Assembly (NCBI GenBank): GCA_001766905.1
Contig: MEKI01000059.1
Location: 5,798 to 44,617, forward strand
From: Acidobacteria bacterium RBG_13_68_16
GTDB lineage: Bacteria; Acidobacteriota; Thermoanaerobaculia; Thermoanaerobaculales; Thermoanaerobaculaceae
Length of the DNA stretch: 38,820 nucleotides
Direction: 5' to 3'
Positions 22,368 to 30,657 of this stretch are shown here, piece by piece. Numbering within the stretch: position 1 is the first letter of the stretch; every line of letters starts with the position of its first letter. The notes under the pieces are model-generated. The model worked only from the letters and a program-made list of their open reading frames with translations, was not told the origin of the DNA and ran no database searches. The position numbers and the translations under genes were made by a program.

Positions 22368-23425
22368 TAGCCGGCGCTCACTTTCGTCGACCCGAGGGTG
22401 ATCGTGCCGGCGAACGGGCCCGCCTGGACGGGGTCGGTCTGGCGGGCCACGGCCAGCCGCGGCGTCGTGGCGAGCTCGATTAGGACAGGCATCCAACCCG
22501 GGTCATCCCAGGCGGGCCCGGCCACGACGTAGGGCCTCGACGGGTCCGCGTCGGCGAAGGCCACGCTCACGATCGCCCCCGGAGTGACCGTCGCCCGCAC
22601 GCCGTAAGGCCCGCGCATCGGCACCCGGGCGAGGTCCGCCAGGCCACACGACGACCGCACGATCTGCAGGTGGACCCGGTCTCCGGTCTGGCTGACGACT
22701 CGAGCATCATACGTCGCACGATAGGCCCTTCGAGGGTCGAGGGCTTCGACGATTTTGGCCAGGGCAGACAGCCGCCGCGAGCTCGAAGGGCCCGCGTACA
22801 GACGGGCCGTCAGCCTCTTGTTCGACAGGTCGAGCTCAACGTCGGACGCGGGCTCGTGCCCCTCGACAGTCGCCCCCGGGACCAGGCCGACGGCGGAGGA
22901 CACCACGAGCTCGACCACACCCATCCGGCGATCGTCGCGGACCCGTGTGGCCTGCGTGGTGTAGGCCGTGGCCGGTCGGGATCCGATCTGCGTGACTCCT
23001 TCGCCGTCGACGTACCACGCCCGCGGGGCAAGCTCGTGCAGCACCATCGAGGCAGGCCCCGCCGCGCGCGCGAAGTGCCTGCCGACTCGAGTCGAGGGCA
23101 GGCCGGTGATGGTCTCCCCCGCGGCCGTGGCGACGTCGGCCAGCACCGACCGCACCGAGACACCGGAGTCGTCGGAGTACGACCGGGCGGGGACGTCCTG
23201 GCCCCATCCCCCCGCGCCCGCGACGACGCGATACGCAGCCCGCCCGAGGGCCACGCCACCGGAGACGATCGTCCCGCGCCACGTCGCGCCGGCCAGGGCG
23301 AGGGTCACTGCCCCGGCGAGCTCGACGGGCTCGACCAGATCCACGTCCGCCCACCAAAGCCCCCACGCCGGGATCTGGACCCGGACGCGGGAGCACGCGG
23401 CACCCTGGAGCGTTGCCGTGCTCAC
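22367..23425 (-). CDS. Baseplate hub/spike-like protein
   Basis: The 352-aa product is beta-rich. Near residue 265 it has an OB-fold-like stretch, YGVRATVTPGAIVSVAFADA then DPSRPYVVAG, similar to the OB domain of gp5/VgrG-type spikes. A central segment (SVRSVLADVATAAGETITGL) is common in hub proteins. Position between the hub-like and small proteins, upstream of gpW, fits a central spike or hub. No lysozyme domain is visible. Confidence 0.6.
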   Translation of the reverse strand: MSTATLQGAACSRVRVQIPAWGLWWADVDLVEPVELAGAVTLALAGATWRGTIVSGGVALGRAAYRVVAGAGGWGQDVPARSYSDDSGVSVRSVLADVATAAGETITGLPSTRVGRHFARAAGPASMVLHELAPRAWYVDGEGVTQIGSRPATAYTTQATRVRDDRRMGVVELVVSSAVGLVPGATVEGHEPASDVELDLSNKRLTARLYAGPSSSRRLSALAKIVEALDPRRAYRATYDARVVSQTGDRVHLQIVRSSCGLADLARVPMRGPYGVRATVTPGAIVSVAFADADPSRPYVVAGPAWDDPGWMPVLIELATTPRLAVARQTDPVQAGPFAGTITLGSTKVSAG

Positions 23426-23949
23426 GGCTTCCCCGCGTTGGTCAGGAGGCCATTCAATTCGTCCCTGGCCGCCTTGTTGGGATCGTACTTCTGGGCCTTG
23501 CCGTCGGTGCCCGTGCCGGCCGTGGCGGACGCCGGCGGCTTTGGCTTCGGGGGGCTGTACTGGATGAATTTGACCTGGACGGTGACCCCGCCTCGGGCGT
23601 CACGGATAGGCCCTCCGATCATCGTCACGCAGGCCTCGGTGATCTTCTGCAACGCCAGGTCAGGGTGCCATATCGCGAGGGCCTTGGGCGCCGCCCCGCC
23701 GACGGTGGACTCCAGGACCCGGGCGAACGCGGGCCACGCTAACTGGTCCTCGACCGAAGCCAGGTAGAAGCTTGCCTGGAATTCTGCCAGGTCGAGGCCC
23801 TGTAACTGCGACGTCGCCCCCGTTTGGCCCTTGGCCTTCTGGACGTCCCACGACCACGACCGGTCATGGCCGGTCAAGGTCACGGTCCCGGGCGACACCC
23901 GGTCACCGAAGACCAGGACGTCGACGAGGTCTTCGACCGGGCTGATCAT
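23422..23949 (-). CDS. Tail hub-associated protein downstream of tape measure
   Basis: The 175-aa product begins MISPVEDLVDVLVFGDRVSP and has WSWDVQKAKGQTGATSQLQG, a pattern seen in phage proteins encoded between the tape measure and spike genes. The C-terminus is Pro/Lys-rich (PPKPKPPASATAGTG) and probably disordered. A baseplate-hub role is inferred from gene order. Confidence 0.65.
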   Translation of the reverse strand: MISPVEDLVDVLVFGDRVSPGTVTLTGHDRSWSWDVQKAKGQTGATSQLQGLDLAEFQASFYLASVEDQLAWPAFARVLESTVGGAAPKALAIWHPDLALQKITEACVTMIGGPIRDARGGVTVQVKFIQYSPPKPKPPASATAGTGTDGKAQKYDPNKAARDELNGLLTNAGKP

Positions 23950-25973
23950 GACGTCGCCCCCAGAGCGATGGCGTCTGCCTCGAATACGTCAGTGAGGATC
24001 TCCCGGAGCCGATTCCAGTTGTCCGCCGCAACGGGCGAATCCCCGATCGTGATTGACCCGATCGTGACCGTCGCCCCGGCCCGTCCAGAGGAAGCCGAGG
24101 CCTCCCCTCCCGCCGCGCGCAGGGCCGGCGTCGGGCTCACCAGGTCGGCCATGCTGGCCTGGGCCTGGGCCTGGCCGCCCTCGACGCCCTCCGCGAATCC
24201 CTCGGCGGTGTAGCCGCCGATCTGGGCGAAGACCTTCGAAGGGCTCGCGATCCCGAGCTGACGCTTGGCCGCGCTGATCGCCCCGCCCACGGCGCCGGTC
24301 ACGGCCGAGGTCACCGCGCCCGCGCCCGATTGGATGCCCGCGACCAGGCCCGCGATCAGGTCGGATCCCAGCTGGCGCATCGAGCCGACCACGGCTTGGA
24401 CGGCCGTCACAAGGCCGTATAGACGAGCCCCGAATGACGACACCACGTAGGCCAGGCTGCCCATCACCGCGATCCAGATCGCGAGTGGCACCGCCACCAG
24501 TAGACCGACAACCGCGGCCAGGGCCAGGACGCCCGCGACCACGACCAGGATCACCGGGGCGAGGAATTCAGCGGCCTTGGCGATCGCCCTGAGGGTCGGT
24601 TCGAGCTCCCAGCCGGACAGGTCGAGGCCCACCCACCCGGCCACGGTATCGACCACCGGCTTGATGGCTTGGTACGCCTTCACCGCGCCGATCGCGAAAC
24701 CGAGGAACAGGGCCTCGACCACCCAGGCGGCCAGTTGGCCCTGATCGATCAGGGGTTGGAGCACGCCGGAGATCACCGACTGCAGGAGCCGGCCGGAGGT
24801 CGAATTCTTGTCGAAAAGCCCGACCAAAGTGGACATTCCGGCGAGGACAGGTTCGATATTCAGATCGGCAAACAGGCCACTGACATTGCGGCTCAGCCGC
24901 GCCCCCTGGGCCTCGAGGCCCAGCATTTGGCGGGCCACGATGCCGCCGAATTTCTGCTGTGCAGTCGCGGCGAATTCCTGGACGCCCAACTTCCCGGCCT
25001 TGATGTCCGACACGAATTTCGCGGCCCCGCCCTGACCGAGCGCGGCCTCGGCGAGTGACGCTGCACGCAGGGCCGCGGGGAGCTCCGCGGCGGACACACC
25101 GGCCTCGTGCAGACTGCGAGCCAAGCCATTCAGCTGAGTCGTGGCCAGCCCGGTCTGATCGGTCAGCTGGGAATATTGGCCCGATACCCCGGCAATGGCG
25201 GGCTCCGCGGCTTCGATCGCCTGTTGCGCCAGTCGGGCGCTTCGAGCCGTGTCAGCGATCTTGACGGCGTAGGCCGTGGCCGCGATCGTCCCGGCCACGA
25301 GGGCCGCGGTCAGGATCACGACCGCCGCGGCGAGCGCGGCCACACCGATGCCGGCCACCACGGCGGTCGCGGCTCCGGTGCCGAACCACTCCTCGAGGTC
25401 CACAAATGCCTGAACAGGTAGAAGTAGGGCCTCGCCCAAGGTTCCCAGCGGTCCGCCGAGATCCCCCAGCGCCCCCCGAAAAGTGCTGACCTTGGTCGCG
25501 GCGTCGCCCAGCCGATCGCGGGTGCGCTGGACGACCCGGCTCAGGCTTTGCCCGGTCTGGGCGAGCTTCCGTTGCGCCGCCGCGGCCTGCTCGGACTCGG
25601 ATTCCAGCCGTTGCAACGTCGGCAAATAGGCACTCACCGCCGCCTTCGCCGCGTCCACCCGAGCCCCGAATTCCGGCGGGATCACGCCCCCATTTTTCTG
25701 GGCTGCGCGCTCGGCCGCCTTCGCCGCGCTCAGGGCCGCGGCTTCGAGCTGCCGGTACTCCGCCTGGCCGTCAGACAGCCGTTGCGCGGCCGCGGCCGCC
25801 GCCGCCGAGGCCGAATCGAGTTGGCTCTTGACCCTTGCGATCGCCTCCTCGAAGGCCCCCGCGCGCGCGCCCCCTGACTGCAGCTTCGCCGCGAGCTCGT
25901 CCAGCTGCTCGAAGGTCGCGCTGGCGTCGAGCCTGGCGGCGATATCGATCGCGTATTGTGCTGCGTCGGCCAT
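23946..25973 (-). CDS. Tail tape measure protein
   Basis: The 675-aa product has an N-terminal coiled coil rich in Ala (about 20-170), two clusters of hydrophobic helices (about 195-240 and 420-540), and near the C-terminus AAKRQLGIASPSKVFAQIGG then YTAEGFAEGVE, a segment typical of tape measure proteins. Tape measures set tail length and take part in DNA delivery. The location just downstream of the G/GT chaperone pair confirms it. It starts 3 nt after the GT stop. Confidence 0.92.
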   Translation of the reverse strand: MADAAQYAIDIAARLDASATFEQLDELAAKLQSGGARAGAFEEAIARVKSQLDSASAAAAAAAQRLSDGQAEYRQLEAAALSAAKAAERAAQKNGGVIPPEFGARVDAAKAAVSAYLPTLQRLESESEQAAAAQRKLAQTGQSLSRVVQRTRDRLGDAATKVSTFRGALGDLGGPLGTLGEALLLPVQAFVDLEEWFGTGAATAVVAGIGVAALAAAVVILTAALVAGTIAATAYAVKIADTARSARLAQQAIEAAEPAIAGVSGQYSQLTDQTGLATTQLNGLARSLHEAGVSAAELPAALRAASLAEAALGQGGAAKFVSDIKAGKLGVQEFAATAQQKFGGIVARQMLGLEAQGARLSRNVSGLFADLNIEPVLAGMSTLVGLFDKNSTSGRLLQSVISGVLQPLIDQGQLAAWVVEALFLGFAIGAVKAYQAIKPVVDTVAGWVGLDLSGWELEPTLRAIAKAAEFLAPVILVVVAGVLALAAVVGLLVAVPLAIWIAVMGSLAYVVSSFGARLYGLVTAVQAVVGSMRQLGSDLIAGLVAGIQSGAGAVTSAVTGAVGGAISAAKRQLGIASPSKVFAQIGGYTAEGFAEGVEGGQAQAQASMADLVSPTPALRAAGGEASASSGRAGATVTIGSITIGDSPVAADNWNRLREILTDVFEADAIALGATS

Positions 25974-25976
25974 GGG

Positions 25977-26141
25977 TCACCGCTTCGTCAGGGTCGCCTC
26001 GACCAAGCATAGCACGGACGCCAGCCGAAAGCATGCGGCCTGTGCCTCCACGCTCGGATCATCGACCCCCCAGACCTCGAGCAGGCCAGCCGCGAGCCGG
26101 CCCGGGTGCGTCCGCATGGCCTCCCGGGCCTCGGTTAGCCT
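25977..26141 (-). CDS. Tail assembly chaperone T extension (made by -1 frameshift)
   Basis: After a -1 shift at 26141-26147 translation continues as RLTEAREAMRTHPGRLAAGL and on for 54 residues to TGA at 25977-25979. The frame has no good start of its own and ends just before the tape measure ATG, as in lambda G-T. The fusion would be 196 aa. It is expected to chaperone the tape measure protein while tube subunits assemble. Confidence 0.75.
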   Translation of the reverse strand, partial: RLTEAREAMRTHPGRLAAGLLEVWGVDDPSVEAQAACFRLASVLCLVEATLTKR

Positions 26142-26566
26142 TTTCCCTCGTCCTCCGCCTTGGCCGCGACCAACCTCATGGCCGCGTTGCCAAAATCGAC
26201 CTCGATGCCCGGGCGCTGCTCCAGCAGGGCCGCACGCAGCGGCGAGTCCTGCGGCGGGTACGCCAAGCACACGAGGCCCAGCTGGCGCGCGGCTTGGATC
26301 GGGTCGCCCATGTCGCCGCGCTTCGATGGGCGGATCGTGTCCTGGTACCGCTTGACCTCGGCGGTCTTGGGGCACCTGACAGCCACCGCAGCCGGGAGGC
26401 CCGGGGCGAACACGGGGTGCTCGACGACCACGCTGCTCGGTCCGTACTGCAACTCGACCGCCTCGATCTCCTCGAGGTCGGTCGCCAGCTGAGTATTGCG
26501 CGCCTCCTCGAGGGCCGCGCGAGTAGCGGCTCGCCGCGCCTGGATCTCTGCCAATCGATCGCTCAC
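26135..26566 (-). CDS. Tail assembly chaperone G
   Basis: The 143-aa product, an acidic helical protein (MSDRLAEIQARRAATRAALE and on), lies between the tube and tape measure genes, the invariant place of the lambda gpG-like chaperone. Its last codons GAG GGA AAA GGC TAA contain a slippery heptamer. The upper product G ends here, and a fraction of ribosomes should make GT. It overlaps the tube gene by 4 nt. Confidence 0.8.
   Translation of the reverse strand: MSDRLAEIQARRAATRAALEEARNTQLATDLEEIEAVELQYGPSSVVVEHPVFAPGLPAAVAVRCPKTAEVKRYQDTIRPSKRGDMGDPIQAARQLGLVCLAYPPQDSPLRAALLEQRPGIEVDFGNAAMRLVAAKAEDEGKG
26141..26147 (-). promoter_or_regulatory. Programmed -1 ribosomal frameshift site
   Basis: Read on the minus strand, G-GGA-AAA (GGGAAAA) is in the correct X-XXY-YYZ phase, two codons before the G stop at 26135-26137. 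A -1 slip gives GGG-AAA-AGG and opens the T extension. Lambda uses GGGAAAG at the same place. Confidence 0.85.
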
Positions 26567-27066
26567 AAGAGCACCACGTTCTTTCCGTCGACCACGTCCG
26601 CGATTTCGAGCACCGACAATGGCACCTCGACCTCGTCCGGGTCGGTGCCCTGGGTCGAATTCAGGGTCCTCGCCAGGACCCGGCAGCCCAGCATTTGGAC
26701 CTCGAAAATCGCGTCTGACCCGGGCGGGGTGTGCCGCAACGTGACGTTGAAGTTGACCAGGCTAATCCGGGCCAAATCCCCACGAACATAACCCTTCGCC
26801 TCGGCGGCAGCCTGGAGCCCGCGAAGGAGCTTGTCGTAGCCCGACCGATATAGGGTCAGACTGGCCTCATACGAGGCCTGCCCCGTAGTCCTCGCCTTCG
26901 GTCGGCCTCCGGCGTACTGAGTCCCGACCTCGACGGTGGCGCTGGTATTGACCGCCTTGACGTCCTCGCTCTGAAGGAGAGGCATATCGAGGCCAGAGAT
27001 CAGGACCTCGACATCAGCCCACGAGGGCGCGACGCCGTTGTACAGCGGGAAATCGTTGTTGGCCAT
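26563..27066 (-). CDS. Tail tube protein
   Basis: The 167-aa product (PSWADVEVLISGLDMPLLQS, YAGGRPKARTTGQASYEASL) lies directly after the sheath gene and before the chaperones, the standard place of the myovirus tube. The GRPKARTTGQASYEAS segment is common in tube proteins. It would form the inner tube through which DNA passes. Confidence 0.8.
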   Translation of the reverse strand: MANNDFPLYNGVAPSWADVEVLISGLDMPLLQSEDVKAVNTSATVEVGTQYAGGRPKARTTGQASYEASLTLYRSGYDKLLRGLQAAAEAKGYVRGDLARISLVNFNVTLRHTPPGSDAIFEVQMLGCRVLARTLNSTQGTDPDEVEVPLSVLEIADVVDGKNVVLL

Positions 27067-29024
27067 CAGCTCACCTTCACCGTGGTCGAGATCTCGAAGA
27101 TCGTAGCATTCAGATTCAGGCGCAGGGTACCGTGCAGGACCGCGCCGGGGACATTCAGGACGTCGTCACGGCTCGCCGTCCAGACTGCGCTGGTCGCCCG
27201 GGGGCCCTCCGACTGGGGGGCGATCGCGAGCCGCAAGGCCTCGTTTACCTCGGTCTCGATCGTGCGGAGTGCGCTGACCGATGCCTTGCCAGTGCCTGGG
27301 GTGAGCACCAGATTGCGCCCGACGGCGTTCTCCGTGGCGAGCTGGCAGGTATTGACCGCGAGGTCGCAGACGGCTTGGTTGTTCGTCAAGAGGAGCTGAC
27401 TGCTATCCTCCGCGCGCGTCAGGCTGGTCGAGACGAAGCACCCCGAGGGGCCGTTCGCCCAGGACCTCAGGCAGCCGAATCGTGCCGCGGTGGCCGCCCC
27501 GCCCTGCGCGCGGTCGTCGTATTCGACGGTATTGTTGTCCTCGTCCAACAGGCTCCAGCCCGTAGGGCCAAGGTCTTTTTGCCAGGGCGCGACGTGCAGA
27601 TCGTGCTGGAAGCTCCGGATCGAATCCACCCACGCCGCCGGCCGGCGGTCGAACCAGCCCGACCAGGGCGACGTGCGGCGCGCGCGGCCAAGGGCCAGCG
27701 AGATCCGCGGCGCGTCGTCGACCGGCGCGAACTCCGTGTCGGACGCAGCCACGTGCTCGACGTGGGTCTCGCCCGCCGTGATCGTCGGGACCGTGATCCC
27801 GATCACCTCGGAGGCGAAGGATCCAGTCGCGACCGTCAGCGTCAGGGCCGACAAGGCCGTGATCGCGAAGCTGCCGTTGTTCGCGGCCGTGCCGCTGATC
27901 GTGACGATATCGCCCGCCCGGAAGCCGTCGTCCAACCAAGATCCAGGCGACCCGCCCGCGCGGACCAGCGTGTCACTGGACCCGCCGCCATCGACGAATG
28001 TCAGTGACGCCTGGCCCGTGATCGTGCATGCCACGGTCTCTGCCACGAGATCATCAGTGCCGAGGGTGATGACCGTGGCGCTCGTGAGCGTGATCTTCTG
28101 GGCGGTCGTGATGTTGTTCGATGCGGTCCCCGAGACCGTCACGATATCGCCAGTAGCGAAACCGTCCGCCGTGAACGAGCCGGCACCGCGCGCGAGCGTG
28201 TCGCCCGTCGCGCCGACCTCGGCGAAGACCACGGTCGGGCTGCCCGTCATCCGATGGGTCGTCGAGCTCACCTCGGCCATGGGCAGCCGGTCACGCACGC
28301 TGGCCCGGAAGAAAGTAGCCCGATCTACCGACGTCTTATATGCGTCGACCCGGGCCAGGAGGGCCGAGGCCTCCGTGTCCGTGGACAGGTCTCCGATCAG
28401 GATACCCGACCGGAAAAGCTTGGTCTGGTCGGCCAGCGCGGTGAATGCCGCGAGCCAGCCGGTCGAGTCCGACCTCGGCCCGCTCCCGTGCCAGGTGTGA
28501 ATGACCTCGCCGGCCACACACGTCCCGGCAGCGAAGGATACCGTGACTCCGACGTAGGGGATCGAGTAAGAATTCGCCGTGCCCAGCCGGACCCGCCTGG
28601 TGGTCCGGCCACCATCCAAGCTGAGGTCGAGCACGATCTGATCCAGCCCGATCGTCCCGCCGGTGACCACGGTTAGCACGCCGTCATGCTCGGAGAGGAC
28701 TCCGGACCCCCCGGCCGCGACGGTCGTCACGCTGGTCCCGGTCGTCCGACCCGAGGTATTCTCCCGTCCGATCGTGCCTGCCGTAGCGATCGGCAACCCG
28801 ACGAACAGGACCGGCCTCCCGGTCAGGTCGATGTGGTGCGCGACATACTCGAGCCCCTCCGAGTAGCCGTGCACGGCGTAGACGTCGGCCGCGCTCCCGT
28901 ACTGTCGGGGCACGGCGTCCGCCTGCGTCGCCACGGGGGCGAGGACACAACAGAGCTCGGTCCCGCCAGCCAGGGCGGGGGCGGAGTCATCCACAGTCAC
29001 GGACGCGCGGGGTAGGGATACCAT
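27066..29024 (-). CDS. Tail sheath protein with duplicated beta-domain insert
   Basis: The 652-aa protein precedes the tube gene and shows a sheath-like plan: an N-terminal domain, a long insertion, and a C-terminal part with NNQAVCDLAVNTCQLATENA then VGRNLVLTPGTGKASVSAL, and the final IFEISTTVKVS. Two similar modules of about 70 residues lie in tandem at about 265-337 and 341-411 (TADGFATGDIVTVSGTASNN and DDGFRAGDIVTISGTAANN). They are probably surface decoration domains. Sheaths contract to drive the tube into the cell, which makes this phage a myovirus. Confidence 0.8.
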   Translation of the reverse strand: MVSLPRASVTVDDSAPALAGGTELCCVLAPVATQADAVPRQYGSAADVYAVHGYSEGLEYVAHHIDLTGRPVLFVGLPIATAGTIGRENTSGRTTGTSVTTVAAGGSGVLSEHDGVLTVVTGGTIGLDQIVLDLSLDGGRTTRRVRLGTANSYSIPYVGVTVSFAAGTCVAGEVIHTWHGSGPRSDSTGWLAAFTALADQTKLFRSGILIGDLSTDTEASALLARVDAYKTSVDRATFFRASVRDRLPMAEVSSTTHRMTGSPTVVFAEVGATGDTLARGAGSFTADGFATGDIVTVSGTASNNITTAQKITLTSATVITLGTDDLVAETVACTITGQASLTFVDGGGSSDTLVRAGGSPGSWLDDGFRAGDIVTISGTAANNGSFAITALSALTLTVATGSFASEVIGITVPTITAGETHVEHVAASDTEFAPVDDAPRISLALGRARRTSPWSGWFDRRPAAWVDSIRSFQHDLHVAPWQKDLGPTGWSLLDEDNNTVEYDDRAQGGAATAARFGCLRSWANGPSGCFVSTSLTRAEDSSQLLLTNNQAVCDLAVNTCQLATENAVGRNLVLTPGTGKASVSALRTIETEVNEALRLAIAPQSEGPRATSAVWTASRDDVLNVPGAVLHGTLRLNLNATIFEISTTVKVS

Positions 29025-29025
29025 C

Positions 29026-29586
29026 TTAGGGGACTTCCTCTTCTGTGGAGCCTTGGGCGGAAATCAAAACAGCGGTGGAGGCTGCCTCTAGCGCGGCCTC
29101 GGGTTCCGCCGCGTCGGCATAGTCTAGCACGAGGACGGCGCGAGGGATAGAGAATCGGATCTCGATCGCCTCGCCAGGCAGATGCGGCCCCGTCCCGCCG
29201 CGCTCCTCGGGGGATAGCAGCCGGACCTCCGAGACCGGGACCGGACCGGCACGGCCGGCCGAGCCCCACTCGTACAAGGCAACCAAAAAAGCGTCCGCCA
29301 GCCGGTCCGCGGCTTCCTCGTGCTCGGCTTCCGTGGCTCCGGCCGCCGTCGAGCGCGCGTGCACCGTGGCGACGCAGGGCAGGCCGCGCGCCATGAGTGA
29401 CCGCGGATTGGCGCGGCCCGCCGGGGCCGCGCCGAGGGTATCGGCCCGGCTGCGGTCCCGGGCGATCGTGATCAGCTGGTGATGGCCCTCGAGGGCATGA
29501 CGACGCACCCCGTACTCAACCCGCACGGGGAAGCCCCTCGCGGTCAGGGACGTCTGCACGTCTTGGGCAAGGCGAAGCCCCATCAT
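29026..29586 (-). CDS. Tail completion / terminator-like protein
   Basis: From ATG 29586 the 186-aa product (GLRLAQDVQTSLTARGFPVR, AVLVLDYADAAEPEAALEA) lies between the neck gene and the sheath, where tail terminator or tail completion proteins are coded. No motif decides the function; the call rests on gene order. The two start codons ATGATG overlap the upstream stop. Confidence 0.6.
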   Translation of the reverse strand: MMGLRLAQDVQTSLTARGFPVRVEYGVRRHALEGHHQLITIARDRSRADTLGAAPAGRANPRSLMARGLPCVATVHARSTAAGATEAEHEEAADRLADAFLVALYEWGSAGRAGPVPVSEVRLLSPEERGGTGPHLPGEAIEIRFSIPRAVLVLDYADAAEPEAALEAASTAVLISAQGSTEEEVP

Positions 29587-29972
29587 GGCGACCCCTCGAT
29601 TGCACGGGCCGTGATCGCGTCGAGCGCTTTGCGCCATGCGGTCGGCATCGCAGCCCGGGCGCCGGACGGAAGAATACCAAAGCGAATTAAGTATTTAGCC
29701 CACGGCGTCCCGAGCTTGACCCGCAGGACCGTGCCGGCGGAATCGAAGGCGAGCTCGGCGCGCGTGCGGCCGGTCTCGACCAGGTCAGGCACGCGGCCCG
29801 CCGAGGTCAACGGCCGTGGCTGGCCATACGCCGTCCGACCAGAATCGAAGTCGGCTTGCAGCCTCGCCGTCAGTGCCGGGGCTCCTCGGGTCGCGACCTC
29901 GTGCGCCACCGTGATCGGTAGACGCTTGATCGAGGCCTGGATTTCCCGCATCGACGGGCCGCGGATTTTCAC
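29583..29972 (-). CDS. Neck / head-tail joining protein (gp10-like)
   Basis: GTG 29972 (GTGA overlap with the upstream stop) gives a 129-aa protein with RPLTSAGRVPDLVETGRTRA and GTPWAKYLIRFGILPSGARA, resembling HK97 gp10-like or Mu G-like head-tail proteins. The longer upstream frame is the shadow of the preceding gene. The role in joining head and tail is inferred from order and family resemblance. Confidence 0.6.
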   Translation of the reverse strand: MKIRGPSMREIQASIKRLPITVAHEVATRGAPALTARLQADFDSGRTAYGQPRPLTSAGRVPDLVETGRTRAELAFDSAGTVLRVKLGTPWAKYLIRFGILPSGARAAMPTAWRKALDAITARAIEGSP

Positions 29973-30604
29973 CGGATCCCCCCGTAGCTCGACCAGGCCG
30001 AGCCCGTCCGCGGCGCGGCGGCCGACGTCGCCAGGCTGGCCGCGGCGGGGGCGTTCGTCCCGCGGATAGGAGCTCCCTTCGACCAGAGTACGAGCCGTTC
30101 CTGTGCGGCCTTGGTCACGTCGTCCAGCGACGCCGTGGCCGCTCCCGTCTGGGCGAGGACCTTCCAGGCCGCGAGCTCCGCGCACGTCATGACCACGATC
30201 GGAGGGTATGGCGCCGTCAGGGGCACGACGTGCGCCGGCAGCATATCGTCAATCAGGGCCGAGGCCCAATCGAGGGCCGCAGGGATCGGGCTCGGGGGGA
30301 TGACCAGAATCCGCGAGCCCGCCGTGGTCAGGTCGATCGCGCTTCCGCCCGACGTCGCCGCGACCTGGAAATAGGCCTCGTCCACCGGCAGGGCGTAGTA
30401 CGTCACACCGGCGGTCAGGCCACCAGGCAGCGAGCCCCCGCCCTCGGCGCGGAACGTCACCGCATCCCCCCCAGCGAAGCCATGGCCGTCGAGCTCGAGA
30501 CGATTGGTCGCGGTATCGACGGACGCGACTAGCCTGGCCGTCCTCGGGACCGAGCCCCGCGGCACGCCGTGGTCGTATAGATCCGCCGTTACCGCGTAGG
30601 CCAT
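29969..30604 (-). CDS. Mu gp36-like head-tail connector with beta-sandwich insert
   Basis: The 211-aa protein begins MAYAVTADLYDHGVPRGSV and later has ALDWASALIDDMLPAHVVPL then PPIVVMTCAELAAWKVL, the pattern of DUF1320/Mu gp36 connectors. Between them (about residues 22-100) sits an inserted beta-rich domain with DGHGFAGGDAVTFRAEGGGS and GLTAGVTYYALPVD, a module found as an extra in many phage structural proteins. The normal family member lacks it. It lies directly after the capsid gene and a hairpin. Confidence 0.7.
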   Translation of the reverse strand: MAYAVTADLYDHGVPRGSVPRTARLVASVDTATNRLELDGHGFAGGDAVTFRAEGGGSLPGGLTAGVTYYALPVDEAYFQVAATSGGSAIDLTTAGSRILVIPPSPIPAALDWASALIDDMLPAHVVPLTAPYPPIVVMTCAELAAWKVLAQTGAATASLDDVTKAAQERLVLWSKGAPIRGTNAPAAASLATSAAAPRTGSAWSSYGGIR

Positions 30605-30611
30605 GGATCAC

Positions 30612-30636
30612 CCGGCCCCGGCTAGGCCGGGGCTGG
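30612..30636 (-). terminator. Strong hairpin after the major capsid gene
   Basis: CCGGCCCCGGC and GCCGGGGCTGG pair over 11 positions (one G-U) around a 3-nt loop. It lies in the 53-nt gap between the capsid stop and the connector start, without a T-tract. It may attenuate transcription or protect the 3' end of capsid mRNA, giving more capsid than connector. Confidence 0.65.
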
Positions 30637-30657
30637 TCTCTGTACTAGGGTTCGGCT

